Shown here piece after piece: positions 28,870 through 37,414 of a DNA stretch of 64,000 bases. The number at the start of each line of letters is the position of its first letter. The first letter of the stretch is position 1. Under the pieces are notes generated by a model. That model was not told the origin of the DNA. It ran no database searches and saw only the letters and a program-made list of their open reading frames with translations. Source of the stretch: an uncultured Dehalococcoidia bacterium (GTDB taxonomy: Bacteria > Chloroflexota > Dehalococcoidia > Lucifugimonadales > UBA1123); the NCBI GenBank assembly GCA_951812505.1, contig CATOSI010000003.1:806001-870000 (forward strand), read 5' to 3'. Made by a program: the position numbers and the translations under genes.

Positions 28870-30243
28870 TCACTCTCGGACCGTCGCCGGTATCGTGCGA
28901 CGCCCGATCTTGAACTCACGTCTGTTTGTCATGCCTTCCTTGATGTCGAACAGCGGTATCAGAGGGAAGAACTTGCTGAACAAAAGCATACCCAGCGCAA
29001 CGAACGCGAACGTCTCCGCCACGATCAGGATCTCTATGATACTCGGATGATACGTGCCCCAGTCGAACGTGAAATGCTGACGACGCACAAGGCCGGGAAT
29101 GATGATGATAAACCGCTCCAGCCACATCCCTATGTTCACCAATATGGTTGTTATCAGCATCCAGAACGCCGACCGCCTCACACTCTTGAAAAGCCACATC
29201 GGCACCGGTATGAAGAACGCCGTAACGATGAACACTATGAATAGCGCCGAGTAAGGCCAGTCGAACACTTGAAGCTCGCGCAGCACCACCTCGGGGGCTT
29301 CCAGAGTATAGAGCGCGAATACCCACTCGAGGAAGAAGAAGAAGAACCAAGTCGTCGCTACCACTATCAGCAGTCGCGCAATCGCGTCGAAGTGGTCCGG
29401 GCGTATGTACTTGTCCAGCTTCCACATCCACACCCCGAGCGCCATCAGCATAGCTACCGCCGAAACGCCCGAATGAATCGCTCCGATGATGAAGTACGGC
29501 GCGAAGATGGTCGAGTGCCAGCCCTCCACGCCAATCAGCACCGCGAAGTCCCAGGACACTATCGAGTGGACCGAGACGAACACCGGCAGCACCAGCGCCG
29601 AAAGCAGGATTCCCGCCACCGCCTGGAGCTTCCACTGTCTCGGTGTACCGCGCCAGCCGAGGCACAGCCCCGCATACGCGCGCTTCACCCATACGTTCTT
29701 CGCCCTGTCCCTTATGACCGCCAGGTCAGGTATCAGCGCGATGAACACGAACAGCGAACTGCCGATAAGATAAGTCATTACCGCGCTTGGGTCCCAAACG
29801 AATGGTGACCGCACATTCGGCCACACGCCGCGAGCGAAGTCATACGGGAACACCCAGAAGTCGCGCCACGGCCTGCCCACATGGAACAGCGGCGTGTGCA
29901 GCGCGGCCATCAGCGAGAACACCGTCATCACCTCGGCGGCGCGCGTCACCGGCCGCCGCCACTCCGCCTGCGTCAGCCTCAATATCGCCGAGATCATGAT
30001 CCCAGCGTGGCTGATGCCGATCCAGAAAACGAAGTTCACCAGGAAGAACCCCCAGAGCACCGGCCTGTTCAGACCGGTAACGCCGAGACCCTTGTTCATC
30101 ATGTACCCGAAAGCGGCAAGTCCCGTGAACACCACGATCAACAGGAATATCACCGTCGGCAACCACCATTTCGGGGTGCCAAGAACGCCGCCAAGTAGGT
30201 CCTCGTTGATCGTTTTCTGGTCTAGCTGTACGTGCTCTAGCAT
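28870..30243 (-). CDS. actC: Alternative complex III quinol-oxidising membrane subunit (NrfD/PsrC type)
   Basis: 457 residues, about 10 membrane helices, NrfD/PsrC family. The blocks RPVTRAAEVMTVFSLMAALH, FHVGRPWRDFWVFPYD and WPNVRSPFVWDPSAVMTYL match ActC, the likely quinol site and proton pathway. Located between a second NrfD-like subunit and actD. The start ATG at 30243 has an AGGCGA-type site upstream; the gap before it holds a repeat core. Confidence 0.88.
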   Translation of the reverse strand: MLEHVQLDQKTINEDLLGGVLGTPKWWLPTVIFLLIVVFTGLAAFGYMMNKGLGVTGLNRPVLWGFFLVNFVFWIGISHAGIMISAILRLTQAEWRRPVTRAAEVMTVFSLMAALHTPLFHVGRPWRDFWVFPYDFARGVWPNVRSPFVWDPSAVMTYLIGSSLFVFIALIPDLAVIRDRAKNVWVKRAYAGLCLGWRGTPRQWKLQAVAGILLSALVLPVFVSVHSIVSWDFAVLIGVEGWHSTIFAPYFIIGAIHSGVSAVAMLMALGVWMWKLDKYIRPDHFDAIARLLIVVATTWFFFFFLEWVFALYTLEAPEVVLRELQVFDWPYSALFIVFIVTAFFIPVPMWLFKSVRRSAFWMLITTILVNIGMWLERFIIIIPGLVRRQHFTFDWGTYHPSIIEILIVAETFAFVALGMLLFSKFFPLIPLFDIKEGMTNRREFKIGRRTIPATVRE

Positions 30244-30346
30244 ATCGCCTTTCTCAGGCCGCTAACTCTTTCATAACCGTCATACCCGCGAAGGCGGGAA
30301 TCCATCCCTATTTCTTAATTCCAAATTGATAATTGTTAATTCCCAA
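30244..30346. repeat. Repeat core and AT-rich tag inside the complex III operon
   Basis: The 103 bp gap contains a hairpin core at 30279-30304 (CCCGCGAAGGCGGGAATCCA) followed by TTCTTAATTCCAAATTG at about 30311. The same core-plus-tag pair recurs at 32652-32722 in the same operon, so one composite element inserted twice. Confidence 0.75.
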
Positions 30347-31801
30347 TCACTCCGACTTTCCCATCACCCGCACGTGGCCGCGATGGTTCTGTACGTGCCC
30401 TTGGTCGTATAGCTGAAGCTCGCGCTGCTCCCATATATTGACTATGGGGAACAGCCTGGCCGCAAGCATATACACCAGTATCATCGCCCCGACTGCGCCC
30501 AGCATGATGAACACGTCCCAGAGATCCGGCATCACCGTCTTCGGCAGGTGGCCGACTTCAAGCGCGTGCTTGTCGTAGCTCGGATTCCCGATGCCCTCGA
30601 CCGAGTACGCCGCGACGAACATCCTGATCCTGTCCAGGAACGTCCCGACCAGCACCGAGACCGCGATTATCGCCGGCCCCCACGTGCTGTGCCGCACCGG
30701 GTTCCAGACCAGCGTCCACAGCGGTATCACGAAATTCAGCATGAACACCGTCATGAACACCCAGACATACGGTCCATGAATTAACAACTCGAGCACTGCG
30801 AGCTCGTTTGGCTTCCTTCCATACCAGTAAACGTTGAAACTCGAGAACCAGAACCAGAACCAGAGCAACGAAAGTGCGAAGAGCAGCTTGCCTACGCCCC
30901 ATATCTGGTCCAGTCCGATATAGTCCTCGTAGCCGCCGAATTTTCTCAGCACCCAGGCGGTCAGCACCATCGTGGCGGCTGCGGCCTGGAGCGCGTTCGC
31001 TGCATGAGTGACTGGGTAGAGCGCGTCTATCCAGCCGGGTATAAGTGTCATAAGAAAGTCCACGCTGATGAGGAAGTGGACGAATACCAGCATCATAAAA
31101 TAGAACGCGCCCAGTATCCCCATTCGCCGCTTCAGCATGAACCACTGCTTGGACGTCCCAATCCAGCCGCGTGCCATCCACGCTGCCCACCGCTGATGAC
31201 GTGAGCCCGAGGGCGCCCGCTTGGCCAGCGACGCGAAGTCCGGCAAACTGGACATCCACACCAGCGCGAGCCCGGCTGCCACCAGTGCGAGTATCGCTGC
31301 CGATGCCCATATATGCGGCGAGTAGGATGGCACATCGTTCGGATGCGCCATGTCGAAGAACCACAGAGACCGGCGTCCATCGTTAAGTGGCGGTAGCACC
31401 CACAGCAGTGGGATGAACCACAGAAGGCTTAACAGTCCGACCACACTCCAGAGCTCAGCGGCTCTTGAAATGGGCCTGCGCCAGTGCGCATTGGCCATCC
31501 TCGGCGCAATCGCGACCATCGGCGCAGCCGACGCGGTCGTCACCATGAAACTGAACATCGCCGCGTAGTATCCCCAGATGACCGTGTCGCCCACACCTCC
31601 GACCAGCTTCATCACGAAGCCGATCACTCCTAGTATGGTGAGAACGCCGAATGCGGCCGCCGCTCGCCAGAAGTTGTCGCCAACGTTCAGGTGCTTCCCG
31701 ATCAGAAGATTGGTAGTCTCTTCAGGCGACGTGGGCGGGACCGCGACGCGGGGGTCAACATGTGCGCCCGCGTGTGGGGCGGCGTGTGCGCTGCTAGCCA
31801 T
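30347..31801 (-). CDS. actF: Alternative complex III second NrfD-like membrane subunit
   Basis: 484 residues, about 10 helices, related to actC but more diverged (RMANAHWRRPISRAAELWSV, then WVLPPLNDGRRSLWFFDMAHP). ActF in other organisms is a second membrane subunit of this kind and the symbol is assigned on that basis. The start at 31801 has GGGAG upstream and overlaps the end of the iron-sulfur gene by 8 bp; the frame opens earlier, at 31870, inside that gene. In contrast to the common order, it precedes actC here. Confidence 0.75.
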   Translation of the reverse strand: MASSAHAAPHAGAHVDPRVAVPPTSPEETTNLLIGKHLNVGDNFWRAAAAFGVLTILGVIGFVMKLVGGVGDTVIWGYYAAMFSFMVTTASAAPMVAIAPRMANAHWRRPISRAAELWSVVGLLSLLWFIPLLWVLPPLNDGRRSLWFFDMAHPNDVPSYSPHIWASAAILALVAAGLALVWMSSLPDFASLAKRAPSGSRHQRWAAWMARGWIGTSKQWFMLKRRMGILGAFYFMMLVFVHFLISVDFLMTLIPGWIDALYPVTHAANALQAAAATMVLTAWVLRKFGGYEDYIGLDQIWGVGKLLFALSLLWFWFWFSSFNVYWYGRKPNELAVLELLIHGPYVWVFMTVFMLNFVIPLWTLVWNPVRHSTWGPAIIAVSVLVGTFLDRIRMFVAAYSVEGIGNPSYDKHALEVGHLPKTVMPDLWDVFIMLGAVGAMILVYMLAARLFPIVNIWEQRELQLYDQGHVQNHRGHVRVMGKSE

Positions 31802-32588
31802 GACTACCCGCTCCCTGGGCCGCTTCCTTGTCAACCTTGCGTAGATATATGACCGATGGGTTCGTCCCAAACTCTTCTATGAGGCGGTACCCTCTGCCCC
31901 CTTCGCCCTCTTGGAGTTCTTTCCTCACTATCTCCTGTGCCTTATTCTTGGGCTGCGGCAGGCGACGTTCGCCGGCACGGCGCGCCTCCAGCATTTCGCG
32001 TAGGTCTCCGAAAACCAGTGTCTCCGTCGGGCACGCGTTCACGCACGCAGGATTAAGCCCCCTGGCCAGGGACTCGTCCGAGACGTCCATCCCACCCTGG
32101 TCAGCCTTCCTGTTCGTGCGCCTTATCCGCTGTATGCAGAAGGTGCACTTCTCCATAATTCCACGGCTGCGGACTGTAACATCTGGATTTAGCTGGTTCG
32201 TAAGGCTTTCCGGCCATTCCGGCTCCCAGAAGTTGAAGAACCGCGCGTGGTACGGGCAGCCGTTGGCGCAGAAGCGCGTCCCGATGCAGCGGTTGTAAAT
32301 CTGTACGTTGAGGCCCTCACTGTTGTGGTAGGTGGCGTAAACAGGGCAGACCGGCTCGCACGGCGCGTCCGCGCAATGCTGGCAGAAGATGGGAATGAAC
32401 CGGGCCTTTACGTCCGGGAACTCTCCCTCCCAGTACCGCTCAACGCGTATCCACTGGATAGCGCGACGCTGGTTGAAATGTTCCTCTTCGTTGATGGGGA
32501 TATTGTTCTCGGATTGACACGCGACAACGCAGGCTTGACAGCCCGTACACTTGTCCAGGTCAACTATCATTCCCCAGCTTTCAGCCAT
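31794..32588 (-). CDS. actB2: Alternative complex III iron-sulfur subunit (ActB C-terminal half)
   Basis: 264 residues with four ferredoxin-type Cys clusters: CTGCQACVVAC, CQHCADAPCEPVC, CIGTRFCANGC and CTFCIQRI followed by NPACVNACPT, predicting up to four [Fe-S] clusters. In many organisms this region is the C-terminal part of a single ActB; here it is a separate gene. It relays electrons between the membrane subunits and the heme subunit. No Tat signal, so export probably relies on the partner ActB1. Confidence 0.88.
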   Translation of the reverse strand: MAESWGMIVDLDKCTGCQACVVACQSENNIPINEEEHFNQRRAIQWIRVERYWEGEFPDVKARFIPIFCQHCADAPCEPVCPVYATYHNSEGLNVQIYNRCIGTRFCANGCPYHARFFNFWEPEWPESLTNQLNPDVTVRSRGIMEKCTFCIQRIRRTNRKADQGGMDVSDESLARGLNPACVNACPTETLVFGDLREMLEARRAGERRLPQPKNKAQEIVRKELQEGEGGRGYRLIEEFGTNPSVIYLRKVDKEAAQGAGSHG

Positions 32589-32730
32589 TGATCCAGCCTC
32601 TCCTAAAACTACCGCTTCCTCATTCGTCCGTCATTCCTGCATCTGTCCACCGTCATTCCCGCGAAAGCGGGAATCCACCGCCGATCAGCAATCATCCCTA
32701 ATTCTTAATTCCAAATTGCTAATTCCCGCC
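32589..32730. repeat. Repeat core plus AT-rich tag between actB1 and actB2
   Basis: Core hairpin CATTCCCGCGAAAGCGGGAA at about 32654-32673, then CCTAATTCTTAATTCCAAATTG at about 32697. This is the second copy of the composite element at 30279-30330. It separates the two halves of what is often a single actB gene. Confidence 0.75.
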
Positions 32731-34992
32731 TTAGCTGTCTTCGCTCGTGACCTCGATGATGTGGTTGCCGTGATCAACCGGAGTCTCAGGAACAGTGTTC
32801 TCGAACTTCGGAACCCTTATCCATTCGTCCGTCTTCTCGATACTGACCTTGGTGGCAGCCCATGCGAACGCTCCCGATTCGCTGTCGGTAAGTGGCGCGA
32901 GGATGGAGAACACATTCGCCCCCCTGTCCTTTGCGTATCTTCCCATTGCCTTGTGGCCCTGCCCGAACGGAATCGAGACCGTGTATGGTGGAACGCCCGG
33001 ATGAGGGTAGGCCAGCGCTTCTATTGAACCTCTTGGCGATGTCACCTTGATGACGTCGCCCTCGCGGACATCGAGCTCTTCCGCCAGCCTCGAATTGATC
33101 TCGATCCACGTTCGCCATGTGGCGGTCGTAATCGGGTCCGGAGTCGCCTGCATCCAGGGTAGATTGGCGCCACGGCCGTCGCCGATTCCTACCTGGCTGA
33201 AGGGCGTTAGGTAGTATTGGAACCTGTCGTCGCCTTCGAATTGCGGCTCCTCGAACTCAGGCAATTCCGGCGGCGGAGCGACCGAGTCCCTCGAGCGAGC
33301 GCCGGTATCCCACCATCCGCCTCTTTGCAGAGTTCCGTTCCAGAACGAGCCAAAGTCGCCCGCCCTCACCGATCCTCTATTCAACTCGAACAACTTTCGT
33401 GCCTCGGACTGCAGAACTTCCTTGAAGGTGCCTCCACCGAGTTCGAGGTCCAGGTTCAGACCCTCGGCCACCGCAAGCAACACATCCGCAAAACTGCGGG
33501 TTCCAAGTTCTGCCCCTCGGTTCTCGAAGAACGGCCTGACCACCGGCTGCTGGAAGCCTATTACTTCGTATCCTGGACCGAACATCGGGGCGTCCGTGCC
33601 CCAGTCCTCCAGTGGAGAGTGTTGTGGCAGGACCAAGTCCGACATCGCTGTCGTGTCGTCCATAATGTCGCTGAAACTGCAAATGAAGGGCACATCGTAG
33701 GACGCGTCCATTATATCCACAGAAGCGGGCAGTCCATAGAATGGGTCGGCTCCACGCACTAACAGCGCGTTGACGCGACCCGCTCGCATATCCGCTACCG
33801 TCTCTTGCCAATTGGTCAGTGTTGCCATAGACGCGGAATCTGAAATGTCTTCCAACGGTGGCGCGGGGTTGAATATAACCCCTCCCGTCTGTCCGACGCT
33901 TCCGACCAGGTGATTCAGCGAATATATTGCAATCATATTGAACAGGCCGTTCGTATGGGCTCCGGCAGAGCCGCCTCCGATTGCGACCGCCGGACCATGC
34001 CCCGCGAAGTCGTGCGCGATTGTGCTGATCTTCTCCGCTGATACGCCCACCTTTTCAGCCACCAACTCCGGCGCGAAAGACGCCAGAACTTCGGAGTCTC
34101 CACCAGTCAGCGCCTGCGCGGCTTCCGAATTGCCAAGACTGTCCTCGACTATCACATAGGCGATGGACAACGCCAATAGGCCTTCCATTCCCGGCATCAC
34201 GGGAACCCACTTGTCTGCGTTCGCAGTGGTCATAGAGAATCGGGAATCCACATGATAGTGAGTTCCACGCTCTCTGTCGCCCTGCCTGAAATTGCCGTAT
34301 CCACGCGAATAGCGTACCGGAGAACCCCAGGTATTCAGGAAGTCCGCGCCGAACGACAAAACAAAATTAGAATTCTCGATATCGAAGTCGGGAATGCGCT
34401 CCTGCCCGAAGACCGTACTAATCGCCATCTTCAGGTTCGTGCTCTCAAGAGTCTCGTATGGAGCGTACTTGCCGCCAAATTTCTCCGCGAAACGCCTTCC
34501 TACGAGTCCGGCGTGTCCACCACCCGGCCCTGTCGCCAACACCATACCCTGTTGTCGTCGGCTCGACTGGAGATTCTGAAGTTGGAATGTAAGCCTGCCG
34601 ATAGCGTCGGTCCAGCTTATCTCCTCGAACTGGGACGCCCCACGCTCGCCGGCGCGTACAAGCGGACCGCGAATCCTGTCAGGATTATACAAAGCCTGGA
34701 GGCTCGCTTCGCAGCGTGCGCTGTGCTTGCCCGCGTTCACAGGGTAGTCAACATTCCCCTCTATCTTCTTTGCGCGACCTTCCATCACCCTGACGACGAC
34801 GCCTTCGCTGGTGGAGCACTCTCGGCACAGCGTCGCATACCAGTTGTCCCGCCCCGAAACCAGGTCTTCAGGCATACGAACAGGCGATTCGACAAGCAAC
34901 TCGTCTTCAGGAACTCCGCACGCGGCGAATAGCACCGCCGCGGACGCCGAGCCGCCGGTGAGTGTCAAAAACTGTCGTCTGGTTAAGCCCAT
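32731..34992 (-). CDS. actB1: Alternative complex III molybdopterin-like subunit (ActB N-terminal half)
   Basis: 753 residues, molybdopterin oxidoreductase fold. Tat signal TRRQFLTLTGGSA at residues 4-16, with AAC at 23-25 resembling a lipobox. Early Cys pairs (LCRECSTSEG) follow. In characterised complexes this domain has lost the molybdenum cofactor and is structural; that is assumed here, not shown. C-terminal MopB domain with RLAEELDVREGDVIKVTSPRG. It sits between the pentaheme gene and the iron-sulfur gene. Confidence 0.88.
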   Translation of the reverse strand: MGLTRRQFLTLTGGSASAAVLFAACGVPEDELLVESPVRMPEDLVSGRDNWYATLCRECSTSEGVVVRVMEGRAKKIEGNVDYPVNAGKHSARCEASLQALYNPDRIRGPLVRAGERGASQFEEISWTDAIGRLTFQLQNLQSSRRQQGMVLATGPGGGHAGLVGRRFAEKFGGKYAPYETLESTNLKMAISTVFGQERIPDFDIENSNFVLSFGADFLNTWGSPVRYSRGYGNFRQGDRERGTHYHVDSRFSMTTANADKWVPVMPGMEGLLALSIAYVIVEDSLGNSEAAQALTGGDSEVLASFAPELVAEKVGVSAEKISTIAHDFAGHGPAVAIGGGSAGAHTNGLFNMIAIYSLNHLVGSVGQTGGVIFNPAPPLEDISDSASMATLTNWQETVADMRAGRVNALLVRGADPFYGLPASVDIMDASYDVPFICSFSDIMDDTTAMSDLVLPQHSPLEDWGTDAPMFGPGYEVIGFQQPVVRPFFENRGAELGTRSFADVLLAVAEGLNLDLELGGGTFKEVLQSEARKLFELNRGSVRAGDFGSFWNGTLQRGGWWDTGARSRDSVAPPPELPEFEEPQFEGDDRFQYYLTPFSQVGIGDGRGANLPWMQATPDPITTATWRTWIEINSRLAEELDVREGDVIKVTSPRGSIEALAYPHPGVPPYTVSIPFGQGHKAMGRYAKDRGANVFSILAPLTDSESGAFAWAATKVSIEKTDEWIRVPKFENTVPETPVDHGNHIIEVTSEDS

Positions 34993-35007
34993 AGTAAATT
35001 CGAGCCT

Positions 35008-35625
35008 CTAGTAGTGGCAGGTGGTGCAGTCGGTGGGCGCGCTATTGTCCCTGTGGCAGTCCACGCAGTCGCTCATTTTCAATGTTCGTACCTGATGTAC
35101 CTTTTCCATGGATCCAACGTCCCCGTGGCACGTCGAACAGACCGCTGTCTCGGCTATTCCGTCTCGCGCGCTCAACACTCGGATGTGCGTCTCATGCACG
35201 AAATGTACGTGGTCGGGAACTCGATGCACCCGTACCCATGCTATTGGGTCTCCATCGTCGAATGCGTCTCTCAGCTTCTTGATTTCCGCCTGTCCGTCCT
35301 CGGTCGAGCCCAGCACGGCCTGGTGGCACGTCATGCAGAGATTGACCGGCGGTATGGTCGCCTGCGCCGACTTCGTTACTTCACGATGACAAAATGTGCA
35401 GTCCAGACCGAGTTCCTGTACGTGGGTCGTGTGCGGGAATGCAATCGGCTGCTCAGGACCTTCGTCCGAACTTAGTATCACAGGTGTTCCGAACCATGCT
35501 GAGATAACCCAAGTCAAGGCGACCACCACAACAACCGCGGTTACCAGGCCGCCTAGTCCAAGTCCCGTAAACAGGACCATCTGCTTGCGGGAAGGTTTCT
35601 TGATCTGAAAATCGCCTGGTATCAA
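35008..35625 (-). CDS. actA: Alternative complex III pentaheme cytochrome c subunit
   Basis: 205 residues. N-terminal membrane anchor (about 17-43), then five CxxCH heme sites at 76-80, 97-101, 163-167, 187-191 and 200-204, the last two residues from the end. It accepts electrons at the periplasmic face. Five hemes and a single anchor are the defining features of ActA. Follows a small membrane-protein gene and precedes actB1 by 15 bp. Confidence 0.92.
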   Translation of the reverse strand: MIPGDFQIKKPSRKQMVLFTGLGLGGLVTAVVVVVALTWVISAWFGTPVILSSDEGPEQPIAFPHTTHVQELGLDCTFCHREVTKSAQATIPPVNLCMTCHQAVLGSTEDGQAEIKKLRDAFDDGDPIAWVRVHRVPDHVHFVHETHIRVLSARDGIAETAVCSTCHGDVGSMEKVHQVRTLKMSDCVDCHRDNSAPTDCTTCHY

Positions 35626-35677
35626 ATCCTATGGTTCCTGGTGTCTCGTTATAGCGTAGTCGGTGTGATATATCCGG

Positions 35678-35986
35678 CTAAATCCAATAGTCGGGCCAGA
35701 TGCTGTCAAGCACACTCATGGCGAAGCCACTTGCACGAAATATAAAAAACGCCGCGAGCGCGAAGCAAATTATTGCCAGTACGTATAGCACAGGCCGCGC
35801 CTTGCGGAAGCTGTCAGGAATGTGTCCTGACATAACGAAGGAGGGGATCATTATGTGCCCTAGGATCATATTGGACGCGAACAGGACTACGAACAATACT
35901 GCTAGCCAGAGACTCCTCAGGAGGCTGCCCAATTCACTCCAGCTTGCCGGCCCGGTTACAGCGGGGTCTAATGTTATTGGATCCAT
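35678..35986 (-). CDS. Small membrane protein heading the complex III operon
   Basis: 102 residues with two strong membrane helices (about 25-47 and 63-86) joined by a short loop. No family recognised. As the first gene of the operon, 52 bp ahead of actA, it may be an accessory or assembly subunit of the complex; that rests on position only. Confidence 0.65.
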   Translation of the reverse strand: MDPITLDPAVTGPASWSELGSLLRSLWLAVLFVVLFASNMILGHIMIPSFVMSGHIPDSFRKARPVLYVLAIICFALAAFFIFRASGFAMSVLDSIWPDYWI

Positions 35987-36051
35987 ATGTGTAGCGCCAA
36001 AATTGCCTGAGTCTATCTTGATTGATGCTGCCTCGGTTCAGGCCGAAAGAG

Positions 36052-36081
36052 ATTATCACATTGGGTTTAATGCAGTGTCAA
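36052..36081 (-). promoter_or_regulatory. Proximal sigma70-like promoter of the complex III operon
   Basis: On the minus strand, TTGACA (36076-36081), an 18 bp spacer, and GATAAT (36052-36057). It lies 66 bp upstream of the first operon ATG. The -10 context TGTGATAAT matches that of the distal promoter. Confidence 0.7.
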
Positions 36082-36118
36082 GACACCTTCCCCCACTTGC
36101 TCTGAGGCCGTTGTGAAA

Positions 36119-36146
36119 ATTATCACGTTATCCCCTCGCGTGTCAA
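36119..36146 (-). promoter_or_regulatory. Distal sigma70-like promoter of the complex III operon
   Basis: On the minus strand, TTGACA (36141-36146), a 16 bp spacer, and GATAAT (36119-36124) in the context GTGATAAT. Two promoters in tandem for the operon suggest high or dually controlled expression. Confidence 0.7.
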
Positions 36147-36318
36147 TAACGCCGACGCCTTTAGCAGGCTTATTCGATCATCAAAATAGAGCGGCTGGAA
36201 CGTCCGGACCCGTGGCAAGCGGCGCTTCACCTGTGTAGGGGCAACCCTTGTGGCTGCCCGTCAAGCCGGAGGTCAACGCGACGGATGTCCCCCTTTGTCC
36301 CATGAAACAGTCGTGTGC

Positions 36319-36502
36319 TACAATTGCAGAACAAATGCGCTTGGCGTGCATTCGACATACATAATGAGGAATTTATCGATGACCACTCAACCGACCGAAA
36401 AATTTTCGGCCCAAAGCTAACTCCAGGTGATTCCAGGTTACTTTGCAGGTGACCAGCGTCCTGTTCCACTTGGTAACTCATCTGGAACCCCACCTGTATA
36501 AT
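36319..36502 (+). promoter_or_regulatory. Promoter-leader-phased motif array B
   Basis: Extended -10 TGCTACAAT (TACAAT at 36319-36324), then CAGAACAA, a leader of about 100 bp, CCAAAGCTAAC, and the array: plus-strand CAGGT at 36424, 36434 and 36446; minus-strand motifs TCCTG 36459, ACTTG 36468, ATCTG 36480, ACCTG 36492. Spacings are 9-12 bp. A second -10, TATAAT at 36497-36502, begins at the last site, so the array overlaps that promoter's upstream region. It leads into the aldolase gene at 36579. Confidence 0.55.
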
Positions 36503-36578
36503 ATAAAGTAAATTTCATAAACCGTGCCGATCACTCTGAAAACACCCGGGAAAACTACCCAACCGAAGGAGGTTTCCA

Positions 36579-37316
36579 ATGGCCAACCCCATGAGAGTGA
36601 ACAACGTCGTATCAAACATGGCGAACGGCCGGATGTCCTACGGCCTCAATCTGTCGTTTCCTTCCACGACCCTCATAGAACTCGGCGGCCGTGTCGGATT
36701 CGAGTTCGTCACCTTCGACAGCGAGCACGGCCCCTTCACCGTGGACATCCTGGACGACCTCTGCCGCATCGCCGACATGGCCGGCCTCACTCCCATGGCG
36801 AGAGTACCCGACATAGAACACCCAACTATTCTCAGATTCCTGGACCGTGGCATTCAAGGCATAACCGGCCCGCACATCGTCAACGCCGAGCGTGCTCAGA
36901 AGCTCGCCGACGCCTGCCGCTACGTCCCCAGGGGCCTCCGCAGCTTCGGCTCCGGTCGCGGAGCTTACTTCGGCGATGTCGAGTCCCTCCCCGGCTACAT
37001 GGAACACACCAACGACAACATACTCGTCATAGCCCAGCTCGAAGATGTCCAGGTACTCGACAACATAGCAGACATTCTGGCGGTCGAGGGCATTGACCTC
37101 TACGCCTCCGGCGCCCAGGACATAGCCCAGTCCCTCGGTCTGCCCGGCCAGCCCAACCACCCGCGAGTCCAGGAGTTCGAGGCGCAGGTACGCGACGCCG
37201 TTCACGCAGCAGGCAAGCAAATGGCCGACGACGTAATGGACTCCGCCCGCGCCACCAACATGTTCATGGACGGAGCGAGAGCCTTCCTCGCATCCCGTGG
37301 CAACTCACAAGAGTAG
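36579..37316 (+). CDS. HpcH/HpaI-family aldolase
   Basis: 245 residues, divalent-metal-dependent retro-aldol enzyme cleaving 2-keto-4-hydroxy acids, the same fold as citrate lyase beta. Landmarks: FEFVTFDSEHGPFTVD (metal-side loop), TPMARVPDIEH, GIQGITGPHIVNAERA and a C-terminal cap. A perfect AAGGAGG lies 7 bp before the ATG. The upstream region holds array B, so this gene is the likely target of whatever the array does. The usual EPXG metal site appears altered (IAQLEDVQVL, SGAQDIAQSLG), so substrate is uncertain. Confidence 0.82.
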   Translation: MANPMRVNNVVSNMANGRMSYGLNLSFPSTTLIELGGRVGFEFVTFDSEHGPFTVDILDDLCRIADMAGLTPMARVPDIEHPTILRFLDRGIQGITGPHIVNAERAQKLADACRYVPRGLRSFGSGRGAYFGDVESLPGYMEHTNDNILVIAQLEDVQVLDNIADILAVEGIDLYASGAQDIAQSLGLPGQPNHPRVQEFEAQVRDAVHAAGKQMADDVMDSARATNMFMDGARAFLASRGNSQE

Positions 37317-37414
37317 GCAAAAGTCCCTTCCCCCTTGACGGGGGAAGGTTAGGATGGGGGTGATTAGGCCGAATAACTACCCCTCTCAGAATCTCGCGGC
37401 AAAGGAGCCAACTG
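37317..37414. repeat. G-rich hairpin repeat (second repeat family)
   Basis: CCTTCCCCC-TTGAC-GGGGGAAGG hairpin at 37327-37349 followed by TTAGGATGGGGGTGA. Similar sequence occurs at 38375-38415 and 57200-57238. It may stop transcription from the aldolase gene, although no T-run follows. Confidence 0.75.
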
